Positions 1 to 6,673 of a stretch of 10,577 nucleotides of DNA are shown piece after piece (position 1 is the first letter of the stretch; each line of letters begins with the position of its first letter). A model generated the notes under the pieces. The model worked only from the letters and a program-made list of their open reading frames with translations, did not search any database and was not told the origin of the DNA. The stretch lies in contig MGCE01000077.1 of assembly GCA_001790315.1 (NCBI GenBank), forward strand, positions 1 to 10,577, in the 5' to 3' direction. Source of the DNA: Candidatus Rokubacteria bacterium RIFCSPLOWO2_02_FULL_72_37. GTDB lineage: Bacteria > Methylomirabilota > Methylomirabilia > Rokubacteriales > CSP1-6. The translations under genes and the position numbers were made by a program.

Positions 1-6
1 CTCTGA

Positions 7-1389
7 TCACGTGGGGGGCCCCGACATGGCCCCCCACCCCCCCACCTCCGGTCGGGCGAGGCGCGCGCGGCGCACGTGCGCCTGGACGTCGCTGACCATC
101 TCGCGCTCGAGCGTGATCTCGACGTCGTGCTCCTCCACTTCCCACCGGTCCACGGTGGCGACCCACCCGAACCGCCGACGGCGCCGGGGCGCGATCCGCC
201 GGCCGCGGTAGACCAGCCGCCGCTGCTCCGGGCTGCGGAACTGCTCGTGCTCCTCCGCGTCGCCGCCGCAGAGCCGCAGCACCTCCTCGTACGTCGTCTG
301 GCCGGGGACGAGCCGCTCCAGCACGTCGCGCGGGACGATGGTGCCGACGCGGCGCTCACGGGGCGCGGCGCCCCGGGGCCCGACGTGGACGCGTCCCGCG
401 AGCTTCGGGACGACGTGCCGGGCGAGGGCGGCGAGGAGCGGTGCCGCCATGTTGCCCAGGACGAAGATCAGGGTGGTGATGAGCACCGGCGCCCAGGCCT
501 GCAGGCGTCCGTAGTAGCCGAACTGCACGGTCAGCACCTGGGGCACGAGCCCCTCGGACCGGTCGAGAAAGAGCGAGACGATCTCCCGGCCGGCGCGCGC
601 CTCGCTCGGGCGGCGGTTCGCCGTGCGCGGGAACACGTCGTGGATCCTGAGGCGGTCCGAGTCGGCGAACGTGGCCACGAGCTGCGACGGCTCGTCGGCG
701 AGGCGCAGGAGCCGGTCCCGGTGCTCGAAGTACATCGGGAAGATCCCGCGCCCGCGGACCTCGTTGTAGGAGAGCACGAGCGTGTACCGCTGGCCCCACA
801 AGAGCCGCTCGATCCAGAGCGCCGGCACCGGCCTGACGAGGTCCGCGGGCTCGATCCGGAGCCCCATGAGCCAGGTCCGGTTGACCATCCGCGGGTGCCA
901 GGGGATTCGCACGTAGGTGACCGGCGGCGTGGGGCCGAGGGGCCCGCCGTCCTGGACGAACGTCACGAACGGCGCGCCGCCGGCGACCGACTCGGCGGCC
1001 TGCTCGCCGCCCATCCGGTAGAGCGCGCGGCTGTAGAGGGGCAGCCTCCCCTCGCGCACGGGCGTGAGCCCGCGCTCGCTGACGTAGCGCGCGAGCGCGG
1101 GGTCGGGTGAGCCCGGGCTCGTGCTGCCCCTGAGCGCCCCCGGCCACAAGAGGTAGAGGTCCTGTTCGAGCGCCGCGCCGCTGCGCGTCGGCGACACCAC
1201 GAGGCTCCACAGCACGTCGACGGTCACGGCGCCGAGCGTGGGCGTGACGCTCGCGCGGACGAAGAGCGGACCGATCGCGAGATCAGGGTTCGGCCGCGAA
1301 CCGAGGAAGACCTGGGCCCGGGCGGTCCCGGGCACGGCCAGCAGCAGCCCCGCGATGACCAAGACGTGAAGGTGTCGAGAGCGCGCCAG
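7..1389 (-). CDS. Secreted, membrane-anchored hypothetical protein with a BamE/SmpA-like C-terminal domain
   Basis: I do not recognise this family and assign no function. From the proposed CTG start it is 460 aa. Residues 1-25 form a good signal peptide: a basic n-region (ARSRHLH), the hydrophobic core VLVIAGLLLAV, and cleavage after ARA before Gln26. A large extracytoplasmic region follows to about residue 297, with no motif I know. Residues about 299-323 (WAPVLITTLIFVLGNMAAPLL) form a membrane helix followed by basic residues. About 340-445 resembles the SmpA/OmlA (BamE) fold, with the hallmark GQTTYEEV at 363-370, a cluster of arginines, and strand-like VDRWEVEEHDVEITL. The open frame extends upstream to an ATG at 1500 and a GTG at 1539. 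Those starts would put about 38-50 residues before the basic n-region, and the GTG would overlap the divergent crotonase gene. The stop TGA is at 7-9. It is divergent from the catabolic operon, so shared control is possible but a shared job is not implied. Confidence 0.7.
   Translation of the reverse strand: MARSRHLHVLVIAGLLLAVPGTARAQVFLGSRPNPDLAIGPLFVRASVTPTLGAVTVDVLWSLVVSPTRSGAALEQDLYLLWPGALRGSTSPGSPDPALARYVSERGLTPVREGRLPLYSRALYRMGGEQAAESVAGGAPFVTFVQDGGPLGPTPPVTYVRIPWHPRMVNRTWLMGLRIEPADLVRPVPALWIERLLWGQRYTLVLSYNEVRGRGIFPMYFEHRDRLLRLADEPSQLVATFADSDRLRIHDVFPRTANRRPSEARAGREIVSLFLDRSEGLVPQVLTVQFGYYGRLQAWAPVLITTLIFVLGNMAAPLLAALARHVVPKLAGRVHVGPRGAAPRERRVGTIVPRDVLERLVPGQTTYEEVLRLCGGDAEEHEQFRSPEQRRLVYRGRRIAPRRRRRFGWVATVDRWEVEEHDVEITLEREMVSDVQAHVRRARLARPEVGGWGAMSGPPT
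11..37. repeat. Perfect 10-bp inverted repeat (hairpin) across the 3' end of the minus-strand gene
   Basis: GTGGGGGGCC at 11-20 and GGCCCCCCAC at 28-37 are exact reverse complements separated by 7 nt. In the minus-strand transcript this is a very stable GC stem inside the last codons (Val-Gly-Gly ... Pro-Pro-Thr), ending 1 nt before the TGA stop. No U-tract follows in the few bases visible, so it is not a standard intrinsic terminator. It could pause polymerase, protect the 3' end from exonucleases, or be incidental to G-rich coding sequence. Confidence 0.4.
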
Positions 1390-1401
1390 CCGGGCCTCCT
1401 T
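1387..1401 (-). promoter_or_regulatory. Shine-Dalgarno and CTG start codon that decide the start of the minus-strand gene
   Basis: Read on the minus strand, AAGGAGG (complement of 1395-1401) is followed by 5 nt (CCCGG) and then CTG (1387-1389). In this frame no ATG, GTG or TTG lies between the ATG at 1500 and a TTG at 1360-1362. That TTG sits inside the signal-peptide core and about 32 nt from this ribosome-binding site. Starting at the CTG yields an ordinary signal peptide. CTG initiation is rare but documented in bacteria. The inference rests on the strong ribosome-binding site and signal-peptide geometry. Confidence 0.55.
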
Positions 1402-1428
1402 GACTTTTTCGCGTGTTCTCCCTACGTT
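1400..1428 (+). promoter_or_regulatory. Candidate sigma-70-type promoter for the catabolic operon
   Basis: TTGACT (1400-1405) matches the -35 consensus at five of six positions. It is followed by exactly 17 bp and then TACGTT (1423-1428), which matches the -10 consensus at the three most conserved positions (T1, A2, T6). The stretch is clearly more AT-rich than its surroundings and lies in the divergent intergenic region. Transcription would start near 1435, giving a leader of about 85 nt before the crotonase ATG at 1520. The -35 box overlaps the complement of the divergent gene's Shine-Dalgarno. The weak -10 keeps confidence modest. Confidence 0.35.
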
Positions 1429-1469
1429 ACGTCGTGCTTTCCATGGCGCGCGTCCTGCGGCAAACGCAC

Positions 1470-1492
1470 TACGATCGCACCCGGCGATCGTA
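1470..1492. promoter_or_regulatory. Candidate operator: perfect 9-bp inverted repeat with 5-bp spacer
   Basis: TACGATCGC (1470-1478) and GCGATCGTA (1484-1492) are exact reverse complements around the spacer ACCCG. The element lies between the candidate promoter and the crotonase ATG (28 bp before it), inside the presumed leader. Its size and two-fold symmetry are typical of dimeric repressor sites such as TetR or MarR family operators, which often control CoA-ester catabolic operons. It could instead act as an RNA hairpin near the start codon. No regulator gene is present in the window to pair with it. Confidence 0.4.
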
Positions 1493-1519
1493 CACCACAT
1501 CGAGGCGACGTCCCGGCGT

Positions 1520-2320
1520 ATGAGCGAGGCGCCCGTCACCTACCGCGCGGCCGACGGCGTGGGCTGGATCGTGCTCAACCGCCCCGCGGTCCTCAACGCG
1601 CTCGACACCGAGCTCGCCGCGGCGCTGGCCGACCACGCCGAGACGGCGGCCGCCGACGCCGGCGTCTGCGTCGTGATCGTGCGCGGCGCGGGGCGCGCGT
1701 TCTGTTCCGGGATAGACCGCACGGCGCTGGCCGGCGGCGCGATCGGCGAGGCCTTCTACCGCCACTGGAACCGCGCGCTCGACCGGCTGGAGGACATGCC
1801 GAAGGTGAGCGTCGCCGTGCTGCACGGCTACTCGATCGGCGGCGGGCTGCAGCTCGCGTCGGCGTGCGACCTCAGGATCGCCTCCGAGGACGCCGTGCTC
1901 GGGCTCGGCGCGACCCGGCACGGGCTCATCCCGGACGGCTCCGTGCTGCGCCTGGCCCGCATCGTCGGCCTGGGCCGGGCCAAGGAGCTGACGCTGCTGA
2001 ACGACGACGTGACGCCCGCGGAGGCGCGCGCCATGGGCCTGGTCAACCGGGTGGTGCCGCCCGACGGGATCGAGCGCGCGCTCGCGCAGCTGGTCGCCAA
2101 GGTCCGCCGGGCCTCGCCCACCGCGAACGCGCACGCGAAGCGACTGCTCCACCAGTCGTTCCATCGGGATCCCCGCATGATGCTCGAGGAGGTGCTGGAC
2201 GCCCAGCGCGAGTGCCAGGGGTCCTGGGAAATCGGCGAGGCGAACCGGGCGTGGACGGAGGGCCGCGAGGCCGTCTACCACCCCCGGCCACACGAAACCC
2301 CTGTGAGGGAGCTGCCATGA
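1520..2320 (+). CDS. Crotonase-superfamily protein (crotonase A) lacking both classical catalytic glutamates
   Basis: This 266-aa protein has the length and signatures of the enoyl-CoA hydratase/isomerase superfamily: LNRPAVLNALD near residues 19-29, the oxyanion-hole segment RAFCSGID at 59-66, and HGYSIGGGLQLASACDL at 102-118. In classical hydratases two glutamates activate water. Here the first is Gln111 (GGLQL instead of GGCEL) and the second aligns with Ala131 (GLGATRHGLIPDG), beside an apparent one-residue deletion. Simple enoyl-CoA hydration is therefore unlikely. Isomerase, hydrolase, lyase or non-catalytic roles are all open. It is the first gene of the operon, and its stop overlaps the next start (ATGA). 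The chosen ATG has no clear Shine-Dalgarno; GAGG lies 14 nt upstream. Later GTG starts would cut into the conserved fold. Fold confidence is high, function unknown. Confidence 0.85.
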   Translation: MSEAPVTYRAADGVGWIVLNRPAVLNALDTELAAALADHAETAAADAGVCVVIVRGAGRAFCSGIDRTALAGGAIGEAFYRHWNRALDRLEDMPKVSVAVLHGYSIGGGLQLASACDLRIASEDAVLGLGATRHGLIPDGSVLRLARIVGLGRAKELTLLNDDVTPAEARAMGLVNRVVPPDGIERALAQLVAKVRRASPTANAHAKRLLHQSFHRDPRMMLEEVLDAQRECQGSWEIGEANRAWTEGREAVYHPRPHETPVRELP

Positions 2321-3102
2321 CCTACACCGACGTGCTCTACGAGAAGAAGAACGGCGTGGCCTGGGTCACCATCAACCGCCCCGAGACCCGGAACGCGTTC
2401 CGCACCCGCACCGTGCACGAGCTGACCGACGCGTTCCTGGACGCGCGGTTCGACCCGTCGGTGGGCGTGGTCGTGCTCACGGGCGCCGGCGACCGGGCGT
2501 TCTGCTCGGGCGGCGACCAGAAGGAGCGCGGCAGCGGCGGCTACTCCAAGGACGGCGAGCGGCCCATGTACGTGGACGGCCTGCACAGCGCGATCCGCCA
2601 CTGTCCGAAGCCCGTGATCGCGATGGTCAACGGCTTCGCGATCGGCGGCGGCCACGTCCTGCACGTCCTCTGCGATCTCTCGATCGCCTCGGAGAACGCG
2701 GTCTTCGGCCAGACGGGACCGCGCGTGGGCAGCGTCGACGCGGGCCACGGGACGGGGTTCCTCGCGCGCGTCGTCGGCGAGAAGCGTGCCCGGGAGATCT
2801 GGTATCTGTGCCGTCAGTACTCGGCACAGGAGGCGCTGGCGATGGGGCTCGTCAACAAGGTCGTGCCGCTCAAGGATCTGCGGGCCGAGGTGGAGAAGTG
2901 GTGCGCGGAGCTGCTCGAGAAGAGCCCGACGGCGCTGGCGCTCGCCAAGCAGTCGTTCAACGTCGACTCCGAGGAGCGGGCCGGGGTGGCGGAGTTCGCG
3001 ACGACGGCGCTGAACCTGTACTACCAGACGGAGGAGGCCATGGAGGGACGGAACGCGTTCGTCGAGAAGCGTCCCGTCAATTTCGCGAAGTTCCGGAAGT
3101 GA
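2317..3102 (+). CDS. badI: 2-ketocyclohexanecarboxyl-CoA hydrolase (BadI), BadI/MenB branch of the crotonases
   Basis: This enzyme likely opens the ring of 2-ketocyclohexanecarboxyl-CoA by retro-Dieckmann hydrolysis to pimeloyl-CoA in the cytoplasm. It is 261 aa, the size of BadI, and lacks the roughly 25-residue N-terminal extension of E. coli MenB. Visible markers are INRPETRNAFR (19-29), DRAFCSGGDQ (59-68), GFAIGGGHVLHVLCDLSIA (106-124), FGQTGPRVGSVDAGHGT (130-146) with the conserved Asp141, and LARVVGEKRAREIWYLCRQY. SVD..G.GT with FLARVVGEKRAREIWY is BadI-like. GGGHVLH, FGQTGP and the C-terminal TEEAMEGRNAF are closer to naphthoyl-CoA synthase (MenB). The AliA and BadH neighbours favour BadI, and no menaquinone genes are seen. 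The ATG overlaps the upstream stop, with GTGAGGGAG upstream as ribosome-binding site. Confidence 0.8.
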   Translation: MTYTDVLYEKKNGVAWVTINRPETRNAFRTRTVHELTDAFLDARFDPSVGVVVLTGAGDRAFCSGGDQKERGSGGYSKDGERPMYVDGLHSAIRHCPKPVIAMVNGFAIGGGHVLHVLCDLSIASENAVFGQTGPRVGSVDAGHGTGFLARVVGEKRAREIWYLCRQYSAQEALAMGLVNKVVPLKDLRAEVEKWCAELLEKSPTALALAKQSFNVDSEERAGVAEFATTALNLYYQTEEAMEGRNAFVEKRPVNFAKFRK

Positions 3103-3106
3103 TCGC

Positions 3107-4756
3107 ATGGTGCCCTTCGAGACGGACCTGACGGACGCGCGCGTTCGCGAATCGACGCGGCGCGGATTCTGGCGCAACGAGACCGTCGCGGCGTACGTCG
3201 ACCGCTGGGCGCGCGAGCAGCCGACGAAGGCCGCGATGGTCGATGGCGTCTCGCGGCTGTCCTACGCGGAGCTGGCGCGCAGGGTCGAGCGGGTCGCCTA
3301 CGGGCTCGCCGCGCACGGGGTCGGGCCGGGCGTGGTGATCTCCTGCCAGCTCCCCAACTGGAACGAGTTCATCGTCGTGCTCCTCGCCGCCGATCGGCTG
3401 GGCGCGGTGGTGAACCCGATCCCGCCGATCTACCGCGCCAGCGAGCTCCGCTTCATGCTGAACCGCCTGGAATCGTCGGTCGTGGTGATCCCGGGCACGT
3501 TCCGCGGGTTCGACCACGTCGCGATGCTGGCCGCGCTCCGGCCCGAGTTACCGCGCCTCGAGCACGTCTTCGTCGTGCGGGGCGTGCCCGGCGACGGCAT
3601 GCTGCCGTTCACGCGGCTCAGCGACACGGCGTGGGAGGCGCGGGAGGGACGCGGCGGGCTCCAGGGGAGCGATCCGAACCGCGTGCACGAGGTGATCTTC
3701 ACCTCCGGCACGACGGGTGAGCCGAAGGGCGTGATGCACACGCCGAACACCGTGCTCGCGATCATCTACCCGGTCATCGAGCGGCTCGGACTCGCGGAGC
3801 GCGACGTCGTGCTCATGTCCTCGACCTTCGCCCACCAGACCGGCTACCTCTACGGCTACTGCATGACCTTCATGCTCGGCGCCACCGGCGTCTGGCTCGA
3901 CGTCTGGAACGCGCCCGAGGCGGCGCGCCTCATCGCGGCGGAGGGCGTCACGTTCACGATGGGCGCCACGCCGTTCCTCCAGGACCTCACGTACGCGGCG
4001 GGCGGGGCCGACGTCTCGTCGCTGCGCGTGTTCATCTCCGCGGGCGCGCCGATCCCGCGGCCGCTGGTGCGCGATGCCCGCGCGCGACTCGGCTGCGCGA
4101 TCTCGCCGGGCTGGGGCATGACGGAGAACGGTCTCGTGACGTGCAACGGGCTCGACGATCCGGAGGAGAAGGTCTTCACGACCGACGGGCACCCGCTCGC
4201 CGGCATGGAGCTGCGCGTCGTCGACGAGGAGGGACGGGACCTGCCGTCGCGGACCGAGGGCGACCTGCTCGTGCGGGGCGCGTCGCAGTTCGTCGGCTAC
4301 TTCAAGCGGCCCGACTTCACCCGCGAGTCCCACACGCCGGACGGCTGGTTCAAGACGGGCGATCGCGCCTCGCTCGATCCCGAGGGCTGCCTCTCGATCA
4401 CCGGGCGCACGAAGGACCTCATCATCCGGGGCGGCGAGAACATCCCGGTGGCCGAGGTGGAGAACCTCCTCTTCGCCCACCCCAAGATCGCCGGCGTCGC
4501 GATCGTCGGGATGCCGGATCCGCGCCTGCAAGAACGGGCCTGTGCGTTCGTCATCCCGAAGTCGGGCGAGACCGTGACGCTCGCCGAGGTCGTGGCGTAC
4601 CTGGAGGCCAAGCAGCTCGCGCGGCAGAAGTTCCCGGAGCGCGTCGAATCGATCGCCGAGTTTCCGATGACGCCGAGCGGGAAGATCCAGAAGTTCCGGC
4701 TCCGCCAGCTCATCGCCGAGAAGCTGGCGGCGGAGGGCGGACGACCACGTGGCTGA
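3107..4756 (+). CDS. aliA: Cyclohexanecarboxylate-CoA ligase (AliA-like), AMP-forming
   Basis: This is a 549-aa ANL-superfamily acyl-CoA synthetase that activates a carboxylic acid through an acyl-AMP to the CoA ester. Motifs appear in order: P-loop TSGTTGEPKG (199-208), GWGMTE (335-340), WFKTGD (414-419), hinge GRTKDLIIRGGENI (433-446), and C-terminal MTPSGKIQK (521-529) with adenylation Lys526. The subfamily call rests on QLPNWNEF (81-88), the NPIPPIYRASELRFML stretch (103-118) and TFRGFDH (131-137). These match my recollection of R. palustris AliA better than benzoate or long-chain fatty-acid ligases. It lies 4 bp after badI and overlaps the next gene by 8 bp. The ATG is the first in frame and gives the usual family length. 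The exact acid is inferred; an aromatic or substituted alicyclic substrate cannot be excluded. Confidence 0.75.
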   Translation: MVPFETDLTDARVRESTRRGFWRNETVAAYVDRWAREQPTKAAMVDGVSRLSYAELARRVERVAYGLAAHGVGPGVVISCQLPNWNEFIVVLLAADRLGAVVNPIPPIYRASELRFMLNRLESSVVVIPGTFRGFDHVAMLAALRPELPRLEHVFVVRGVPGDGMLPFTRLSDTAWEAREGRGGLQGSDPNRVHEVIFTSGTTGEPKGVMHTPNTVLAIIYPVIERLGLAERDVVLMSSTFAHQTGYLYGYCMTFMLGATGVWLDVWNAPEAARLIAAEGVTFTMGATPFLQDLTYAAGGADVSSLRVFISAGAPIPRPLVRDARARLGCAISPGWGMTENGLVTCNGLDDPEEKVFTTDGHPLAGMELRVVDEEGRDLPSRTEGDLLVRGASQFVGYFKRPDFTRESHTPDGWFKTGDRASLDPEGCLSITGRTKDLIIRGGENIPVAEVENLLFAHPKIAGVAIVGMPDPRLQERACAFVIPKSGETVTLAEVVAYLEAKQLARQKFPERVESIAEFPMTPSGKIQKFRLRQLIAEKLAAEGGRPRG

Positions 4757-5519
4757 GAACGCGGGCCCGCTCCTCGCGGGGCGTGTCGCGCTGGTGACCG
4801 GCGCGAGCCGAGGCATCGGCCGCGCGATCGCGCTGGCCCTCGGCCAGGCGGGGGCGTCCGTCGCCTGCGCCGCCCGCTCGACGGACCAGGTGGAGGCCGT
4901 CGCAGGAGAAATCCGCGCGGGCGGGGGGCGGGCAGCGGCGTTCCGGCTCGACGTGACCCGGGCGGAAGACATCGCCGCCGCCACGGGCGCCGTCGCGGCG
5001 GGGCTCGGGCCGATCGACGTCCTCGTGAACAACGCGGGCATCACCATGCAGCAGAAGACGCTCGACGTGACCGACGCCGAATGGGACACGATCCTCGCGA
5101 CCAACCTCACGTCGATGTTCCTCTGCGCGCGGGCGGTGGCGCCCGCGATGATCGCGCGGGGGTGGGGACGGATCGTCAACATCGGCTCGATGTGGGGCAA
5201 GGTCGGGGTGCCCCGCTACGCGGCCTACTGCGTCAGCAAGGCGGGGGTGGACGCGCTCACGCGATGTCTCGCGGTCGAGTGGGCGCGCCACGGCGTCCGC
5301 GTCAACTGCCTGGCCCCGGGATACATGAACACCGACTTCCCGCGGGAGGCGATGGCCGACGAGCGGACGCGCAACCTCATCCTCGCCAAGGTCCCGGTGC
5401 GGCGCATCGGGGAGCCCGAGGAGGTGGGGCCGCTGGCCGTGTACCTCGCCTCCCCCGCGTCCGACTTCCTGACGGGTCAGACCATCTATCTCGACGGGGG
5501 ACAGACCGCCTCGTGGTGA
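4749..5519 (+). CDS. Short-chain dehydrogenase/reductase (SDR A), FabG-like, complete catalytic set
   Basis: This 256-aa classical SDR has the cofactor motif TGASRGIG (17-24), NNAG (94-97), and the full tetrad Asn119, Ser147, Tyr160 and Lys164 (YCVSK). The C-terminal DFLTGQTIYLDGG is typical of FabG-like oxidoreductases. Arg43 after the second strand is compatible with NADP(H), but this is a weak indicator. It probably oxidises or reduces a hydroxyl/keto group on a ring or acyl-CoA intermediate; the substrate cannot be read from sequence. The start is GTG at 4749, preceded by GGAGGG, so it overlaps the end of the ligase gene by 8 bp and is probably translationally coupled. The next gene starts at GTG 5516, overlapping the stop as GTGA. 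This enzyme is additional to the BadH-like SDR encoded downstream. Confidence 0.85.
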   Translation: MAENAGPLLAGRVALVTGASRGIGRAIALALGQAGASVACAARSTDQVEAVAGEIRAGGGRAAAFRLDVTRAEDIAAATGAVAAGLGPIDVLVNNAGITMQQKTLDVTDAEWDTILATNLTSMFLCARAVAPAMIARGWGRIVNIGSMWGKVGVPRYAAYCVSKAGVDALTRCLAVEWARHGVRVNCLAPGYMNTDFPREAMADERTRNLILAKVPVRRIGEPEEVGPLAVYLASPASDFLTGQTIYLDGGQTASW

Positions 5520-6673
5520 GCGCGCCGGGCGGACACTGGGGGCTCGAGCCGGAGCTCGAGGAGTTCCGGCGCCACTTCCGGCGGTTCGTGCGGGACCGGC
5601 TGGCGCCGCTCGCCGAGCGTGCGGAGCGCGAGCATCGCTTTCCGCAGGAGGTGTACGCGGCCCTCCGCGAGGGCGGTTTCCTCGCGGTGAACTACCCGGC
5701 GGACGTCGGTGGCGGCGGCGGCGATCTCTTGACGGGCTGCGTCTTCTACGAGGAGCTGACGCGCGCCTCCGCGGGCGTCTCGGCCGGGGTCTTCGCCCAC
5801 CAGCACCTCGCGGCCGGCCCGCTGCTGCGGTTCGGCACCGACGCCCAGCGGCGCGAGTTCCTGGCGCCCGCGCTCCGGGGCGAGCGCATCGGCGCCTTCG
5901 GTCTCACCGAGCCCGACGCGGGCAGCGACATCCGGGGGATCCGAACCACGGCGCGCAGGGCCGGCGACGACTGGCTGCTCAACGGGAGCAAGCTCTACAT
6001 CACCAACGGAGCGATCGCGGATTTCATGCTGGTCGCCGCGCGGACCGGCGAGGGACGCTCCGGGGATGTGCTCACGGTGTTCATCGTCGAGACCGGAGTC
6101 CCGGGCGTGGTCGCCCGCGATCTCGAGAAGGTCGGCAACCACTCGTCCTCGACGGCCTTCGTCGCCCTCGAGGACGTGCGCGTGCCGTCCCACCGGGTCC
6201 TCGGCGCGATCGGCCAGGGGCTCACCCAGCTCAAGGCGACGCTCGTCGAGGGGCGCATCCTGGTCGCCAACCGGGGGCTCGGCATCGCCCAGGAGGCCTA
6301 CGAGCTGGTCCTCCAGTACGCGGGCGAGCGGCGGGCCTTCGGGCGCACGATCGGCAGCTTCCAGGCGGTGGCGTTCAAGATCGCCGACATGGCGGCACGG
6401 ATCGACGCCGTGCGGCTGATGATCTACCGGGCCGCGCGCCTGAAGATGGCCGGGCACGACTGCGCGCGCGAGGCGTCGATGGCGAAATATCTCGCGAGCG
6501 AGCTGGCGGTGCGCGTCAGCGCGGACGCCCTCCTGCTGCACGGCGGCGCGGGCTACATGGAAGAGATGAAGGTGGCGCGGCTCTACCGGGATGCGCCCGA
6601 GGCGTGGATCGGGGAAGGGACCAACGAGATCCAGCTCGGCGTGATCGCCAGGAGCCTCGGGCTGTCGCCGTGA
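5516..6673 (+). CDS. Acyl-CoA dehydrogenase A, canonical Glu base
   Basis: This 385-aa FAD flavoprotein would oxidise an acyl-CoA at C2-C3 and pass electrons to ETF. It shows the family layout: an alpha-helical N-terminal domain, the beta-domain signature AFGLTEPDAGSD, the C-terminal FAD-contact region RRAFGRTIGSFQAV, and LLLHGGAGYMEEMKVARLYRD near the end. Catalytic Glu367 is present in IGEGTNEIQ, as in medium- and short-chain enzymes. It begins with a GTG that overlaps the upstream stop (GTGA, 5516-5519). The GTG one codon earlier (5513) is an alternative. It ends with another GTGA overlap into the next gene. It may perform the first dehydrogenation of the CoA ester (AliB role) or act on a ring-opened product. 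The acyl-CoA dehydrogenase encoded at the end of the operon is the other AliB candidate. Confidence 0.85.
   Translation: MSAPGGHWGLEPELEEFRRHFRRFVRDRLAPLAERAEREHRFPQEVYAALREGGFLAVNYPADVGGGGGDLLTGCVFYEELTRASAGVSAGVFAHQHLAAGPLLRFGTDAQRREFLAPALRGERIGAFGLTEPDAGSDIRGIRTTARRAGDDWLLNGSKLYITNGAIADFMLVAARTGEGRSGDVLTVFIVETGVPGVVARDLEKVGNHSSSTAFVALEDVRVPSHRVLGAIGQGLTQLKATLVEGRILVANRGLGIAQEAYELVLQYAGERRAFGRTIGSFQAVAFKIADMAARIDAVRLMIYRAARLKMAGHDCAREASMAKYLASELAVRVSADALLLHGGAGYMEEMKVARLYRDAPEAWIGEGTNEIQLGVIARSLGLSP

Noticed and set aside
76..1110. Plus-strand open frame of 344 codons opposite the secreted protein
   Set aside because: Composition is repetitive Asp/Glu/Arg/Pro/Val typical of shadows. The minus-strand frame has a signal peptide, a membrane helix and a ribosome-binding site.
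1400..1519. Upstream extension of crotonase A from a TTG at 1400 (40 extra residues)
   Set aside because: The extension is not crotonase-like and covers the promoter candidate and inverted repeat. The superfamily fold starts normally just after ATG 1520.
3548..5200. Long open frame of about 550 codons on the minus strand opposite the ligase and SDR A genes
   Set aside because: Its translation is low-complexity Arg/Ala/Asp/His-rich sequence without domains. It mirrors the high-GC3 codons of well-supported plus-strand genes and has no ribosome-binding site.
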